In this document: one piece after another, positions 48,252 through 57,960 of the stretch
Numbering within the stretch: the first letter of the stretch is position 1
Layout of the letters: the number at the start of each line of letters is the position of its first letter
Source: Bacillus velezensis
GTDB taxonomy: Bacteria > Bacillota > Bacilli > Bacillales > Bacillaceae
Length of the DNA stretch: 64,000 nucleotides
Reading direction: 5' to 3'
Assembly: GCF_001461825.1 (NCBI RefSeq)
Contig: NZ_LLZC01000018.1
Location: 248,001 to 312,000, forward strand
Notes under the pieces: generated by a model
Told to the model about the DNA's origin: nothing
What the model saw: only the letters and a program-made list of their open reading frames with translations
The model's database searches: none
Made by a program: the position numbers and the translations under genes

Positions 48252-49616
48252 ATGGCCTATGACGTAATTGTAAAGGGTGCGAAAGCTGTGCGAAAAGGCG
48301 GAACAGAGCGGGTTGATATCGCCGTCAAGGACGGGAAAATTGCCTTAATCGGGCCCGGCATTGACGAAAAGGCGGAACAAGTGGTGCAGGCGGACGGCAT
48401 GTATGTGTTTCCGGGAGCGGTCGATTGTCACGTGCATTTCAATGAACCCGGCCGCGAAGAATGGGAAGGCATTGAAACCGGCTCAAACATGCTGGCTGCC
48501 GGCGGCTGTACGTCTTATTTTGATATGCCGCTTAACTGCATCCCTTCGACGGTAACTGCTGAAAACCTGCTGGCAAAGGCGGAAATCGCCGAACGAAAGT
48601 CAGCGGTTGATTTTGCGCTTTGGGGCGGTTTGATGCCCGGATATACCGAACATATCCGGCCGATGGCAGAAGCGGGGGCAATCGGGTTTAAAGCGTTTCT
48701 GTCTAAATCGGGAACGGATGAATTTCAATCAGCCGATGAACGGACTCTTTTAAAGGGAATGAAGGAAATCGCGGCGTGCGGCAAGGTTTTGGCTCTGCAC
48801 GCAGAAAGCGACGCCCTCACCCGATTCCTTGAAGCCGAGTACGCGCTCCAAGGGAAAATTGATGCCCGCGCTTACGCTTCCTCACGTCCGGAAGAGGCCG
48901 AATGCGAGGCTGTGCAGCGGGCGATTGAGTATGCAAGAGCGACGGGATGCGCGCTTCATTTTGTACATATCAGCACGAAACGGGCCGTGCTCTCCATTCA
49001 GCAGGCGAAAAAAGACGGATTGGATGTCACCGTTGAAACGTGTCCGCACTACTTATTATTCAGCTTTGAAGACTTCCTCAAAAAAGGGGCGGCCGCCAAA
49101 TGCGCTCCGCCGCTCCGCTCAGAGGCTGATAAAGAGGAATTGATCGGGGTTTTGGCTGAGGGCCTGATTGATATGGTGTCTTCGGATCATTCTCCCTGTC
49201 ATCCGTCTTTGAAACGCGAGGATAATATGTTTCTGTCGTGGGGCGGGATCAGCGGAGGCCAATTTACGCTTCTCGGCATGATTCAATTAGCGATCGATCA
49301 TGGGATTCCGTTTGAACATGTGGCCCGATGGACGGCCGAAGCACCGGCCAAGCGCTTCAGTTTAACGAATAAAGGACGGCTTGAAGAGGGATTTGACGCT
49401 GATTTTGCCATTGTCCGGCCGGAACCTTTTACCGTCACAAAAGAAACGATGTTTTCCAAACATAAGCAAAGCCTGTATGAAGGCCGCACCTTTCCATACC
49501 GAATTGCTGCGACCTACAGCAAGGGACGCTGTGTGTATCAGGATGGCGGTCGTAAGCAGAGCGGGGCATTCGGAACATTCCTGAAGCCTTCTCTAATAAA
49601 AGAGCCGATTCTCTGA
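48252..49616 (+). CDS. pucH: Allantoinase
   Basis: A 454-residue cyclic amidohydrolase (AllB) that opens allantoin to allantoate. Metal ligands are in [18 protein letters not shown], the carbamylated Lys region [18 protein letters not shown] and MVSSDHSPC. Product goes to PucF. ATG after GGGAGGAAG. Controlled by the PucR box upstream. Confidence 0.94.
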   Translation: MAYDVIVKGAKAVRKGGTERVDIAVKDGKIALIGPGIDEKAEQVVQADGMYVFPGAVDCHVHFNEPGREEWEGIETGSNMLAAGGCTSYFDMPLNCIPSTVTAENLLAKAEIAERKSAVDFALWGGLMPGYTEHIRPMAEAGAIGFKAFLSKSGTDEFQSADERTLLKGMKEIAACGKVLALHAESDALTRFLEAEYALQGKIDARAYASSRPEEAECEAVQRAIEYARATGCALHFVHISTKRAVLSIQQAKKDGLDVTVETCPHYLLFSFEDFLKKGAAAKCAPPLRSEADKEELIGVLAEGLIDMVSSDHSPCHPSLKREDNMFLSWGGISGGQFTLLGMIQLAIDHGIPFEHVARWTAEAPAKRFSLTNKGRLEEGFDADFAIVRPEPFTVTKETMFSKHKQSLYEGRTFPYRIAATYSKGRCVYQDGGRKQSGAFGTFLKPSLIKEPIL

Positions 49617-49634
49617 TGAGAATCGGCTTTTTTT
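49600..49634 (+). terminator. Terminator of pucH
   Basis: AGCCGATTCTC-TGAT-GAGAATCGGCT followed by six T; the loop contains the pucH stop. Confidence 0.92.
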
Positions 49635-49688
49635 GTCGTTTGGAAAGCGGGTCTCGTGGTATCTTTTTATAAAAAGGAGTAAAACACA

Positions 49689-50042
49689 TTGTATGATCAA
49701 ATCTTGAACATATTAACGGCATCCTGGTCGCGCAAGACCAGTACAAAATGGACGGAAGATTGCCCGGCCAAAGGCCAGTGCGGCGTGACGGCTTTAGTCA
49801 TCCAAGATGTTTACGGCGGTGACATTCTCAAAACAAAAACCGGCACAAGCTGGCATTTTTATAACCGAATAGACGGGGAGATATATGATTTCACGAGCGG
49901 TCAGTTTTCAGAGCCGATCGTCTATCAGCACATTCTTTCTTCCAGAGATGAGGCATTTTCGGACACCAATGAACATCAATACCGGTTCCTGAAAAGTGCA
50001 TTCAGAAAAAACATGGAAACGGAAAGAGAAAAACACCTGTGA
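49689..50042 (+). CDS. yunG: YunG, conserved protein
   Basis: A 117-residue soluble protein (WTEDCPAKGQCGVTALVIQD, then SWHFYNRIDGEIYDFTSGQF). The Cys-His-Asp arrangement with QCGVTA recalls a cysteine-protease/transglutaminase-like fold, but activity is not established. TTG start at 49689 after AAGGAG. Matches the yunG position next to pucH. Confidence 0.75.
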   Translation: MYDQILNILTASWSRKTSTKWTEDCPAKGQCGVTALVIQDVYGGDILKTKTGTSWHFYNRIDGEIYDFTSGQFSEPIVYQHILSSRDEAFSDTNEHQYRFLKSAFRKNMETEREKHL

Positions 50043-50068
50043 TAAACTAGAGTGAGAGGTGAAGGATT

Positions 50069-50920
50069 GTGATTTATATCGGACTGACGGGGTGGGGGGA
50101 TCATGACAGCATCTATCCGCCTAAAACGGCGGGCCCGCAAAAACTGCAGGCGTATTCCTCCCATTTTCCCATCGTTGAGCTGGACGCGAGCTTTTACGCG
50201 ATACAGCCCGCCCGCAATAATGAAAGATGGGTCAAAGAGACGCCGGAATCTTTTCAATTTGTCATTAAGGCATATCAAGGAATGACGGGCCATCAGCGCG
50301 GCGATATTCCCTTTGAATCGAAGGAAGAAATGTTTGAGGCGTTTAAGCTGTCATTATCGCCGTATATAGAGCATGGAAAGCTTGCCATGGTGCTGTTCCA
50401 ATTCCCGCCGTGGTTTGACTGCAAGAAAGAAAACGTCGCATATTTAAGATGGTGCAGGCAGCAGATGGGCGATATTCCGTGCGCGCTTGAATTCCGCAAC
50501 CGGTCTTGGTTTTCCCCGCCATTTTACGAGCAGACGCTTTCCTTTATGAAGGAGGAAGGCTGGATTCACAGCATATGTGACGAGCCGCAAATCGGCGAGG
50601 GCAGCATTCCGACCGTCCTGAAAGCAACGGATGAAGAAAAAACGCTTGTCCGTTTTCACGGACGGAACAAGCAGGGCTGGATCAAACCAGACGGCGGACA
50701 AAACTGGCGTGAAGTCAGATATTTATACCGCTATAACAAACAGGAGCTCAAAGATTGGAAAAACAATCTTCAGGAGCTGAAAAAGCAGTCGCGCAATCTG
50801 TATGTGCTCTTCAACAATAACTCAGGCGGAGACGCCGCCGATAACGGGCTTGAGATGCTTGAAATGTTAGATATCTCATATACCGGGCTTGCTCCGAAGC
50901 AGCTCGACCTATTCAGCTAG
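50069..50920 (+). CDS. yunF: DUF72-family protein YunF
   Basis: A 283-residue DUF72 TIM-barrel protein: IYIGLTGWGDHDSIYP at the start, LDASFYAIQP, CALEFRNRSWF and VLFNNNSGGDAADNGLEM near the end are family landmarks. Function unknown. GTG start after GAGGTGAAGG. Confidence 0.85.
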   Translation: MIYIGLTGWGDHDSIYPPKTAGPQKLQAYSSHFPIVELDASFYAIQPARNNERWVKETPESFQFVIKAYQGMTGHQRGDIPFESKEEMFEAFKLSLSPYIEHGKLAMVLFQFPPWFDCKKENVAYLRWCRQQMGDIPCALEFRNRSWFSPPFYEQTLSFMKEEGWIHSICDEPQIGEGSIPTVLKATDEEKTLVRFHGRNKQGWIKPDGGQNWREVRYLYRYNKQELKDWKNNLQELKKQSRNLYVLFNNNSGGDAADNGLEMLEMLDISYTGLAPKQLDLFS

Positions 50921-50939
50921 AAAAGAGGTTTCAAGACAC

Positions 50940-51761
50940 ATGTCTTATCTTATTTTGATCATATTAGGATTTATCGCGGGAACGGTCGGCAGCCTGATCG
51001 GGCTTGGGGGAGGAATTATCATCGTGCCGGCGATGCTCTATTTAAGCACGATGACTCCGTTTTTTCATGACGTAACACCGCAGACTGCCATCGGCACGTC
51101 CCTTTTGGTGATTATTTTTACGGGCCTGTCATCAACTCTGGCCTATATGAAATATAAAACCGTTGACTACAAAAGCGGACTGATATTTTTTATCGGCTCC
51201 GGCCCGGGAAGCATCATCGGCGCGTATTTGTCTAAACTTTTTAATGCGCATACGTTTTCCGTCTGGTTCGGACTTTTTATGATTTTGATTTCCATTACAT
51301 TAATGCTGAAGGCGAAAGCAAAACCGGTCAATAAAGCGCATAAAGGCATGATCCGGACATATGAGGATGAATCAGGTGAGCTTTATACATATTCGTACCG
51401 TATTTTCACCGGTATCGTGATTGCCTTTTTCGTCGGTTTATTGGGCGGTCTTTTCGGCATTGGCGGCGGCTCTCTTATGGTTCCGGCCATGATGCTGTTA
51501 TTTTTGTTCCCGCCGAAAGTGGCTGTGGCGACGTCAATGCTCATTATTTTCTTATCCTCCGTGACGGGTTCCGTGTCACATATCGCAGAGGGCCATGTCA
51601 ATTGGCTGTATGCGCTGTGCCTCGTTCCGGGCGCGTGGTTCGGCGGCAAAATGGGCGCGTGGGTCAATAAGCGGGTGCAGACGAAAACGATCGTGCTTTT
51701 CATGCGGGTCGTCTTGATTTTGATCGGCTGTGAATTGATTTATCAAGGGATATTCAGCTAA
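50940..51761 (+). CDS. yunE: TSUP/TauE-family membrane transporter
   Basis: A 273-residue protein with about eight membrane segments and the two family repeats IGLGGGIIIVPAML and FGIGGGSLMVPAMM. The family exports or imports small sulfonates or organic anions. ATG at 50940 after AAAAGAGG. It overlaps nothing and precedes yunD by 17 bases. Confidence 0.87.
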   Translation: MSYLILIILGFIAGTVGSLIGLGGGIIIVPAMLYLSTMTPFFHDVTPQTAIGTSLLVIIFTGLSSTLAYMKYKTVDYKSGLIFFIGSGPGSIIGAYLSKLFNAHTFSVWFGLFMILISITLMLKAKAKPVNKAHKGMIRTYEDESGELYTYSYRIFTGIVIAFFVGLLGGLFGIGGGSLMVPAMMLLFLFPPKVAVATSMLIIFLSSVTGSVSHIAEGHVNWLYALCLVPGAWFGGKMGAWVNKRVQTKTIVLFMRVVLILIGCELIYQGIFS

Positions 51762-51778
51762 AAGGTAGGAGAGATGGT

Positions 51779-53173
51779 ATGTTAGAGAAGCTCCGTTTAT
51801 ATCATACGAATGATTTGCACAGCCATTTCGAAAATTGGCCGAAAATCGTACATTATATTGAGCAGAAGAGAAATGAACATGAAAAAGACGGGGAGGAAAC
51901 ACTCGTATTCGACATCGGCGATCATATGGACCGATTCCAAATGATAACGGAAGCGACCTTCGGCAAAGCGAATGTCGACTTGTTAAATCGGCTTGAGATT
52001 GATGCGGCTGCCGTCGGGAATAATGAAGGAATTACGCTGCCTCACGATGAGCTGGCGGATTTATATACCCATGCCGCGTTTCCCGTCATTGTGTCCAACC
52101 TGTTTGACGCGGACGGACAGCGGCCGGAATGGGCCGAGCCCTACGTGATCAAAACGCTGAAAAACGGGATGACCGCCGGCATACTGGGCGTCACGGTGCC
52201 GTATTATCCCGTCTATCAAAAACTAGGCTGGACGGTGACGGATGCGGAAAAAAGCATTCAAGAATCACTTGACGATATCAAGGGCAAAGCGGATATCATC
52301 ATTCTGCTTTCTCATTTAGGCCTGATCGATGACCGGGCCGCAGCGGAAAAATTTCCCGACATCGATGTCATTCTTGAATCACATACGCACCACCTTCTTG
52401 AGGACGGACAGGACATAAACGGTGTATTGCTTGCATGTGCGGAGAAATACGGGAACTATGTCGGCTGTGTCGAGCTGACGATAGAAAGTGAATCACGAAC
52501 CATTGTCAGCAAACAGGCATCTGTACAGAAAATGGCTGATTGGCACGGGGAATCTGAAGATACGGCGGCTTTTCTGAAAGAGAAAGAAAGGGAAGCGGAA
52601 AACCTGCTCTCCGAACAAGTCGCCAACCTGAATGAAGAAGCCGGCGTGAAGTGGTTTGAGGAATCGCCGCTCCCGCTTCTATTAGCCGAAGCGCTGAAAA
52701 GCTGGTGCGGCTGTGAAGTCAGCATGGTGAATTCAGGCGTCATTTTGGGGCCTTTACAGAAGGGGCCTGTCACAAAGCTTGACCTGCACCGCATCTGCCC
52801 TCATCCGATCAATCCGGTGGCCGTTCGTCTTTCAGGCAGGGAACTCCAGGAAACAATCAGCCAGGCCGCCTCGGAACAAATGGAGCAGCTGCGGATAAAA
52901 GGTCTCGGCTTCCGCGGGGAAGTGATGGGCAGGATGGTATATGCCGGAGCGGAGGCAGAGGCCGGCATTCTTGAAGACGGTGTGACGCATCTCCTCAATG
53001 TGAAAGTGAACGGAGAAGAGATTGATCCGGAGCGGATATACTCGGTTGCCGTTCTCGACATGTTTACACTCGGAAAGCTGTTCCCTTACATCCGCGATTC
53101 AAAAGAAAAACAATACTTTATGCCTGAGTTTTTAAGGGATCTGCTCGCCTGGAAGCTCGCGCGGCAGCCGTAA
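51779..53173 (+). CDS. yunD: 5'-nucleotidase-family metallophosphoesterase
   Basis: A 464-residue protein: N-terminal calcineurin-like domain (LYHTNDLHSH, DIGDHMDRF, VGNNEG, LSHLGL, ESHTHHLLEDG) and C-terminal 5'-nucleotidase domain (about 290-460). It has no signal peptide, so it acts in the cytoplasm. Probable UDP-sugar or nucleotide hydrolase. Probably co-transcribed with yunE. Confidence 0.88.
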   Translation: MLEKLRLYHTNDLHSHFENWPKIVHYIEQKRNEHEKDGEETLVFDIGDHMDRFQMITEATFGKANVDLLNRLEIDAAAVGNNEGITLPHDELADLYTHAAFPVIVSNLFDADGQRPEWAEPYVIKTLKNGMTAGILGVTVPYYPVYQKLGWTVTDAEKSIQESLDDIKGKADIIILLSHLGLIDDRAAAEKFPDIDVILESHTHHLLEDGQDINGVLLACAEKYGNYVGCVELTIESESRTIVSKQASVQKMADWHGESEDTAAFLKEKEREAENLLSEQVANLNEEAGVKWFEESPLPLLLAEALKSWCGCEVSMVNSGVILGPLQKGPVTKLDLHRICPHPINPVAVRLSGRELQETISQAASEQMEQLRIKGLGFRGEVMGRMVYAGAEAEAGILEDGVTHLLNVKVNGEEIDPERIYSVAVLDMFTLGKLFPYIRDSKEKQYFMPEFLRDLLAWKLARQP

Positions 53174-53299
53174 TGTCGTATAGCTGCCCGCCGTTCCATC
53201 TCATCCGAGTAAAGGTAAGCGGGACTTTTTAAGAGTAAAAATAAAATTCTATGTCCCCTCTTACAAGCATACATTGTGATATGTAAGGGGGGATTTTTC

Positions 53300-54058
53300 T
53301 TGCCTAGATACCGGAGCGCTCTTCGCAAGAGAGGGCCTTTGCCTTTTCGATATGTGCTTCTTCTGTCGTTTGCTTTTTTTATCATATCGACGGTCATCAG
53401 CCTTTGGATGATCAACTCCTCAATCAAACCGGTGCTGATGAACATAGGAGAAATGGAAACCAAACGGGTGGCAACAGAGGTCATTACGGAATCCATTGAA
53501 GAATACATGTCTCACAGCGACAATGTAAAAGATATGGTCGATATGAAAACGGATGAAAACGGAAAAGTCACAACGATGGATTTTAATACACAAATGGTCA
53601 ACAGTATGAAGGCGAAAGTGACAAAGCAGCTTCAGGCTCATCTGAAGGAAGCGGAGTCGAACAATAAGCAGCATGAAACGGAAAAAGACGCGAAAACGGC
53701 CGATGAAATTATGATTAACATCCCTTTAGGGCAGGTCACGGGAAACAGCATTCTCGGAAATCTGGGGCCGAAAATCCCCGTGCGCTTTAACCTGATCGGT
53801 GATGCGTTAACTGATGTGAAAACAAAAATAAAGCCGTACGGCATTAACAATGCCCTGATCGATATCAGCATCTTTGTGGAAATAAAAGTGAAGGTCATTA
53901 TTCCGTTTGCCAGTAAGACATCAGTCGTGACAAATAATATTCCGGTCTCCATTAAAGCGATTCAAGGAGAGGTGCCGCAGTTTTATAACGGAAGCGGCGG
54001 GTCAGGTGTGACGCCTTCCGTCCAGCTGCCGAATGAAAAACAGAAGAAAGATAAATAA
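53300..54058 (+). CDS. yunB: Sporulation protein YunB
   Basis: A 252-residue protein with one N-terminal membrane helix (YVLLLSFAFFIISTVISLWM) and the conserved family core INIPLGQVTGNSILGNLGPK. Needed for efficient sporulation in B. subtilis (mother-cell SigE regulon). TTG start at 53300 after AAGGGGGG. CATACATT at 53268 resembles a SigE -10. A hairpin (CCCC..TTACA / TGTAA..GGGG) may occlude the ribosome site. Confidence 0.85.
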   Translation: MPRYRSALRKRGPLPFRYVLLLSFAFFIISTVISLWMINSSIKPVLMNIGEMETKRVATEVITESIEEYMSHSDNVKDMVDMKTDENGKVTTMDFNTQMVNSMKAKVTKQLQAHLKEAESNNKQHETEKDAKTADEIMINIPLGQVTGNSILGNLGPKIPVRFNLIGDALTDVKTKIKPYGINNALIDISIFVEIKVKVIIPFASKTSVVTNNIPVSIKAIQGEVPQFYNGSGGSGVTPSVQLPNEKQKKDK

Positions 54059-54095
54059 AAACACACAGCCGCAATCTTTCCTGGCGGCTGTGTGT

Positions 54096-55073
54096 TTACT
54101 TTTTCCTGCGGATTTCTTTACGTTCCCATGCCCTTAAATGAGGATACGGATCAAAAGACCATTCCGATCTGCCGTTATCTTTATACATCCCGTAGTGAAG
54201 ATGCGGCGGAAATTTTCCCGCGGTGCCCGGCGGTCCGTATCCGGAACTGCCGACAGAGCCGATCACCTCTCCGGGTTTGACGATCTGGCCTTTATGCACA
54301 CCTTTTGCAAAGCCGTTCAGGTGAGCGAAGTAGTGATACGTGTTATTGATATCCCTGATGCCGATTCTCCAGCCGCCGAAACGGTTCCAGCCTTTCATTT
54401 CAACAATGCCGTAGCAGGTCGATCTGACGGGGAGCCCGTAACGAGCGAACAGATCCGTTCCTTCGTGTATCCGGCGCCCGCCGAAACCCCTTGCGGCGCC
54501 CCATGTGCTGCGGTAGCTGTAGTCCGTCTTCACGGGAAGCGGAAAAGCGTGCTCTCCGAGATCAAGGCGGCCGAACGTTTTAAACAGTGTCATGAATTCG
54601 GTGATAATGCCGACCGTCTGATCACGGCGGTAATAATTCCAGAGGCCGATGCGGATATGGTCAAGATCCGTTCCGAATCCCGCTAAATACTGAGCAAATG
54701 TATAAAGAATGTCCTCATCATTGCTTACCTCGGCTTTTCCGTCGCCGTCGCCGTCCAGGCCGATCCCGTCAAATACTTTAATGCTGAGGGGCGCATCGTC
54801 CTTAGGATTTGGATTTTCAGGGCCGCTCCACAAATGATCCGGAATATAAATGCTGATGATTCCCGCTTTTTCCGGCAGATCCTTTCGGTTCGAGCGGACA
54901 TTTTCTTCATATTGGTCAACCGCCGCAAGCACATACCAAGGAATTTGCGTGACTGCTTCGGCTTTGCGGTACAACTGCATCCGTTCGCCGTAAACAGGAG
55001 CCGATTGTTCTTTCCCGCTTGCAGCCGGACAGAAAACTGATAAAAGGAGAAGAGCAGATAACAGAACTTTCAC
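54096..55073 (-). CDS. lytH: Spore peptidoglycan L-Ala-D-Glu peptidase
   Basis: A 325-residue precursor with an N-terminal signal (KVLLSALLLLSVFCPAA) and a C-terminal M23 domain: HEGTDLFARYGLPV and FPPHLHYGMYKDNG carry the zinc ligands. LytH trims cross-links during cortex synthesis. GTG start at 55073 after AAAGGAGATC. Convergent with yunB. Confidence 0.88.
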   Translation of the reverse strand: MKVLLSALLLLSVFCPAASGKEQSAPVYGERMQLYRKAEAVTQIPWYVLAAVDQYEENVRSNRKDLPEKAGIISIYIPDHLWSGPENPNPKDDAPLSIKVFDGIGLDGDGDGKAEVSNDEDILYTFAQYLAGFGTDLDHIRIGLWNYYRRDQTVGIITEFMTLFKTFGRLDLGEHAFPLPVKTDYSYRSTWGAARGFGGRRIHEGTDLFARYGLPVRSTCYGIVEMKGWNRFGGWRIGIRDINNTYHYFAHLNGFAKGVHKGQIVKPGEVIGSVGSSGYGPPGTAGKFPPHLHYGMYKDNGRSEWSFDPYPHLRAWERKEIRRKK

Positions 55074-55275
55074 AACATGATCTCCTTTCAGGATTGAATA
55101 CAAATAGTTTGCGGCAACAATCCGAGAAAATGTAAGTAATTCTCTTCCCTTGTCGAGAAATTTTTCCTATGTTAAAGTGACTATTGAATAGAAATCCGCA
55201 AGTTTTATATCCATCGTGAAATAGAAATTTTTCGCACACGAACATGAATAAAGGGATAATGGAGATGATGGGGAA

Positions 55276-56172
55276 ATGGCAAAGAAAGACGAGCATCTGA
55301 GAAAGCCGGAATGGCTCAAAATAAAGCTGAACACGAATGAAAACTATACGGGTCTGAAAAAATTAATGCGTGAAAATAATCTGCATACCGTATGTGAAGA
55401 AGCAAAATGCCCGAACATCCATGAATGCTGGGCTGTCAGACGTACGGCGACGTTCATGATTCTCGGTTCCGTCTGTACGAGAGCATGCCGCTTCTGCGCT
55501 GTAAAAACGGGTCTGCCGACTGAGCTGGATCTGCAGGAACCGGAACGCGTAGCTGATTCCGTCGCGCTGATGAATTTAAAACACGCCGTCATCACGGCCG
55601 TAGCGCGTGATGATCAGAAAGACGGCGGAGCAGGCGTCTTTGCGGAAACGGTCCGGGCGATCCGCAGAAAAAGCCCGTTCACGACAATTGAAGTGCTGCC
55701 ATCCGATATGGGCGGAAATTACGACAACCTGAAAACATTAATGGATACCCGTCCTGATATTCTGAACCACAACATTGAAACCGTCCGCCGCCTGACACCG
55801 AGAGTCCGGGCCCGCGCAACATATGACCGTTCTTTGGAATTCTTGCGCCGTGCGAAAGAAATGCAGCCTGACATCCCGACGAAATCAAGCATTATGATCG
55901 GTCTCGGCGAAACGAAGGAAGAAATTATTGAAGTGATGGACGACCTGCTTGCGAACAATGTCGACATCATGGCGATCGGCCAATACCTGCAGCCGTCGAA
56001 AAAACATTTAAAAGTCCAAAAATATTATCATCCCGACGAATTTGCCGAACTGAAAGAAATCGCAATGCAAAAAGGCTTCAGCCACTGTGAAGCAGGCCCG
56101 CTTGTCCGTTCTTCCTACCATGCGGATGAACAAGTGAACGAAGCGTCTAAAAAACGCCAGGCCCAAGCATAA
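55276..56172 (+). CDS. lipA: Lipoyl synthase
   Basis: A 298-residue radical-SAM enzyme. The auxiliary cluster Cys lie in [13 protein letters not shown], the SAM cluster in [10 protein letters not shown], and the C-terminal RSSYHADE serine motif is present. It inserts sulfur into octanoyl groups, first on GcvH. ATG at 55276 after GGAGATGATGGGG. Confidence 0.96.
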   Translation: MAKKDEHLRKPEWLKIKLNTNENYTGLKKLMRENNLHTVCEEAKCPNIHECWAVRRTATFMILGSVCTRACRFCAVKTGLPTELDLQEPERVADSVALMNLKHAVITAVARDDQKDGGAGVFAETVRAIRRKSPFTTIEVLPSDMGGNYDNLKTLMDTRPDILNHNIETVRRLTPRVRARATYDRSLEFLRRAKEMQPDIPTKSSIMIGLGETKEEIIEVMDDLLANNVDIMAIGQYLQPSKKHLKVQKYYHPDEFAELKEIAMQKGFSHCEAGPLVRSSYHADEQVNEASKKRQAQA

Positions 56173-56181
56173 GATAAGCCG

Positions 56182-56217
56182 AAAAAACCCAAAACGCCGC
56201 AGGTTTTGGGTTTTTTG
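56182..56217 (+). terminator. Terminator of lipA
   Basis: AAAACCCAAAAC-GCCGCAG-GTTTTGGGTTTTTT. Confidence 0.92.
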
Positions 56218-56390
56218 TGATGGAGCTTTTTGTGCAGGGAAAAAGTCATTCTTGAATAAGGATCGTCAGAACCGCTACACTGGATATAAAAGGGGAAAAT
56301 TTTTCCGTCCGTCCGAACCGTCTCATTTTGCAATTGATGGACAGAAGTCAATGAATTATGATAGTAAAGAGTGATAAAAGAGGTGAAGAC

Positions 56391-56666
56391 ATGATTCTTA
56401 TTCAAAATGCCGAGTTTGAACTCGTACACGATTTTAAAAACGGCTTTAATGAAGAAGCGTTCAAAGCCCGCTATTCGGACATATTAAATAAATATGATTA
56501 CATTGTGGGAGACTGGGGATACAGTCAGCTGCGGCTCAAAGGCTTCTTTGATGACCAGAATCAAAAAGCAACCTTTGAAACGAAAATCAGCACATTGGAC
56601 GAATACATTTACGAATACTGCAATTTCGGCTGCGCGTATTTTGTTTTAAAACGAATCAGAAAATAA
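56391..56666 (+). CDS. yutD: YutD, conserved protein
   Basis: A 91-residue soluble protein of the YutD family: FNEEAFKARYSDILNKYDYI and GDWGYSQLRLKGFFDD, then CNFGCAYFVLKR. ATG at 56391 after AGAGGTGA. Role unknown; first of the yutD-E-F unit. Confidence 0.87.
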   Translation: MILIQNAEFELVHDFKNGFNEEAFKARYSDILNKYDYIVGDWGYSQLRLKGFFDDQNQKATFETKISTLDEYIYEYCNFGCAYFVLKRIRK

Positions 56667-56691
56667 TTGATGCAGAAGGGGATGCTGTCAC

Positions 56692-57126
56692 GTGTATTTT
56701 GTTGACAGAAATAATATCGAACAAACACTCCGTTTTTTTGAGACCCAGCTGGCGCTGTTTGACAGCACGCCTGCATGGCAGAGCGAAATCGAAAAAAGGG
56801 CGCTTGAGCGGATCAGCCATCTTATGATCGAATGCATTCTCGATGTCGGAAATGATATGATTGACGGCTTTATCATGCGCGATCCGGGGAGTTATGACGA
56901 CATCATGGATATTCTGACGGATGAAAAGGTGGTAGCTGAGGATGAAGGAAATAAGCTGAAGCAACTGATCTCTTCCAGAAAGCAGCTTGTCCAGGAATAT
57001 CAGCACGCCGACCATCAGGAGCTGTTAACGCTGATCACGTTAAACAGAGATGTGCTGAAAGCCTTTCCGGCCCGTGTAAGAACCTACCTGGAAACAGAAT
57101 TAGGGCCTGTTTCCGCATTTAAATAA
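56692..57126 (+). CDS. yutE: HepT-like (DUF86) protein, probably inactive
   Basis: A 144-residue helical protein of the DUF86/HEPN fold. The RNase motif of HepT toxins, R-N-x-L-V-H-x-Y, reads R-K-Q-L-V-Q-E-Y here (about residues 96-103): Asn and His are both lost. No MNT antitoxin is nearby, so this is a housekeeping relative and not a toxin-antitoxin pair. GTG start at 56692 after GAAGGGG. Confidence 0.8.
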   Translation: MYFVDRNNIEQTLRFFETQLALFDSTPAWQSEIEKRALERISHLMIECILDVGNDMIDGFIMRDPGSYDDIMDILTDEKVVAEDEGNKLKQLISSRKQLVQEYQHADHQELLTLITLNRDVLKAFPARVRTYLETELGPVSAFK

Positions 57127-57159
57127 CAACGAGTGAGAAAATCCACAGGAGTGTTGAGT

Positions 57160-57930
57160 ATGAAGGATTATAAAGGATATTTGATAGATTTAGACGGCAC
57201 AATGTACAACGGGACGGAAAAAATCGAAGAAGCGTGTGAATTTGTGAGAACGCTTAAAGCGCGCGGCATTCCGTATTTATTCGTGACGAACAATTCTTCC
57301 CGGACGCCGAAGCAGGTGGCGGACAAGCTGATGAGCTTTGACATTCCGGCATCTGAAGAGCAGGTCTTCACGACGAGCATGGCGACTGCGCAGCATATCG
57401 CCCAGCAGAAAAAAGACGCGTCGGTATATGTGATCGGCGAAGAAGGCATCCGTCAGGCCATTGAAGAAAACGGGCTGAGCTTCGGAGAAGAAAACGCGGA
57501 CTTTGTCGTTGTGGGAATCGACCGCGGCATTACATATGAAAAGTTGGCAACGGGATGCCTTGCGATCAGAAACGGCGCCCGGTTCATTTCAACAAACGGC
57601 GACGTCGCCATTCCGACTGAAAGAGGGCTTTTACCAGGGAACGGTTCGCTCACATCCGTTTTGACGGTGTCAACGGGCGTTGAGCCTGTCTTTATCGGCA
57701 AGCCTGAATCCATTATTATGGAACAGGCGATGCGTGTGCTCGGAACGGATATTTCCGAAACACTCATGGTCGGCGATAACTATGCCACGGATATTATGGC
57801 CGGCATCAATGCGGGCATGGATACGCTGCTGGTTCATACCGGAGTGACAAAGCGTGAGCATATGGCAGATTACGACCAGAAGCCGACATATGCGATTGAC
57901 TCTTTAACCGAATGGATTGAACATCTATAA
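57160..57930 (+). CDS. yutF: HAD-family phosphatase, NagD type
   Basis: A 256-residue HAD hydrolase: YLIDLDGTMYNG (nucleophile Asp), FVTNNSSR, IGKPE and MVGDNYATDIMAG. The class dephosphorylates p-nitrophenyl phosphate and small phosphates; the true substrate is unknown. ATG at 57160 after CAGGAGTG. Confidence 0.9.
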   Translation: MKDYKGYLIDLDGTMYNGTEKIEEACEFVRTLKARGIPYLFVTNNSSRTPKQVADKLMSFDIPASEEQVFTTSMATAQHIAQQKKDASVYVIGEEGIRQAIEENGLSFGEENADFVVVGIDRGITYEKLATGCLAIRNGARFISTNGDVAIPTERGLLPGNGSLTSVLTVSTGVEPVFIGKPESIIMEQAMRVLGTDISETLMVGDNYATDIMAGINAGMDTLLVHTGVTKREHMADYDQKPTYAIDSLTEWIEHL

Positions 57931-57933
57931 AAA

Positions 57934-57960
57934 AGGGACGGCCATGACGGCCGTCCTTAT
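57934..57960. terminator. Bidirectional hairpin between yutF and yutG
   Basis: GGACGGCC-ATGAC-GGCCGTCC with flanking A and T residues. Confidence 0.75.

Noticed and set aside
53174-53299. Search for the small yunC gene between yunD and yunB
   Set aside because: I expected it from memory of B. subtilis, but neither strand shows a matching frame in this gap. My memory of the order could be wrong, so I do not claim a deletion.
56692-57126. HepT/MNT toxin-antitoxin pair
   Set aside because: No nucleotidyltransferase partner is adjacent and the RNase motif is lost.
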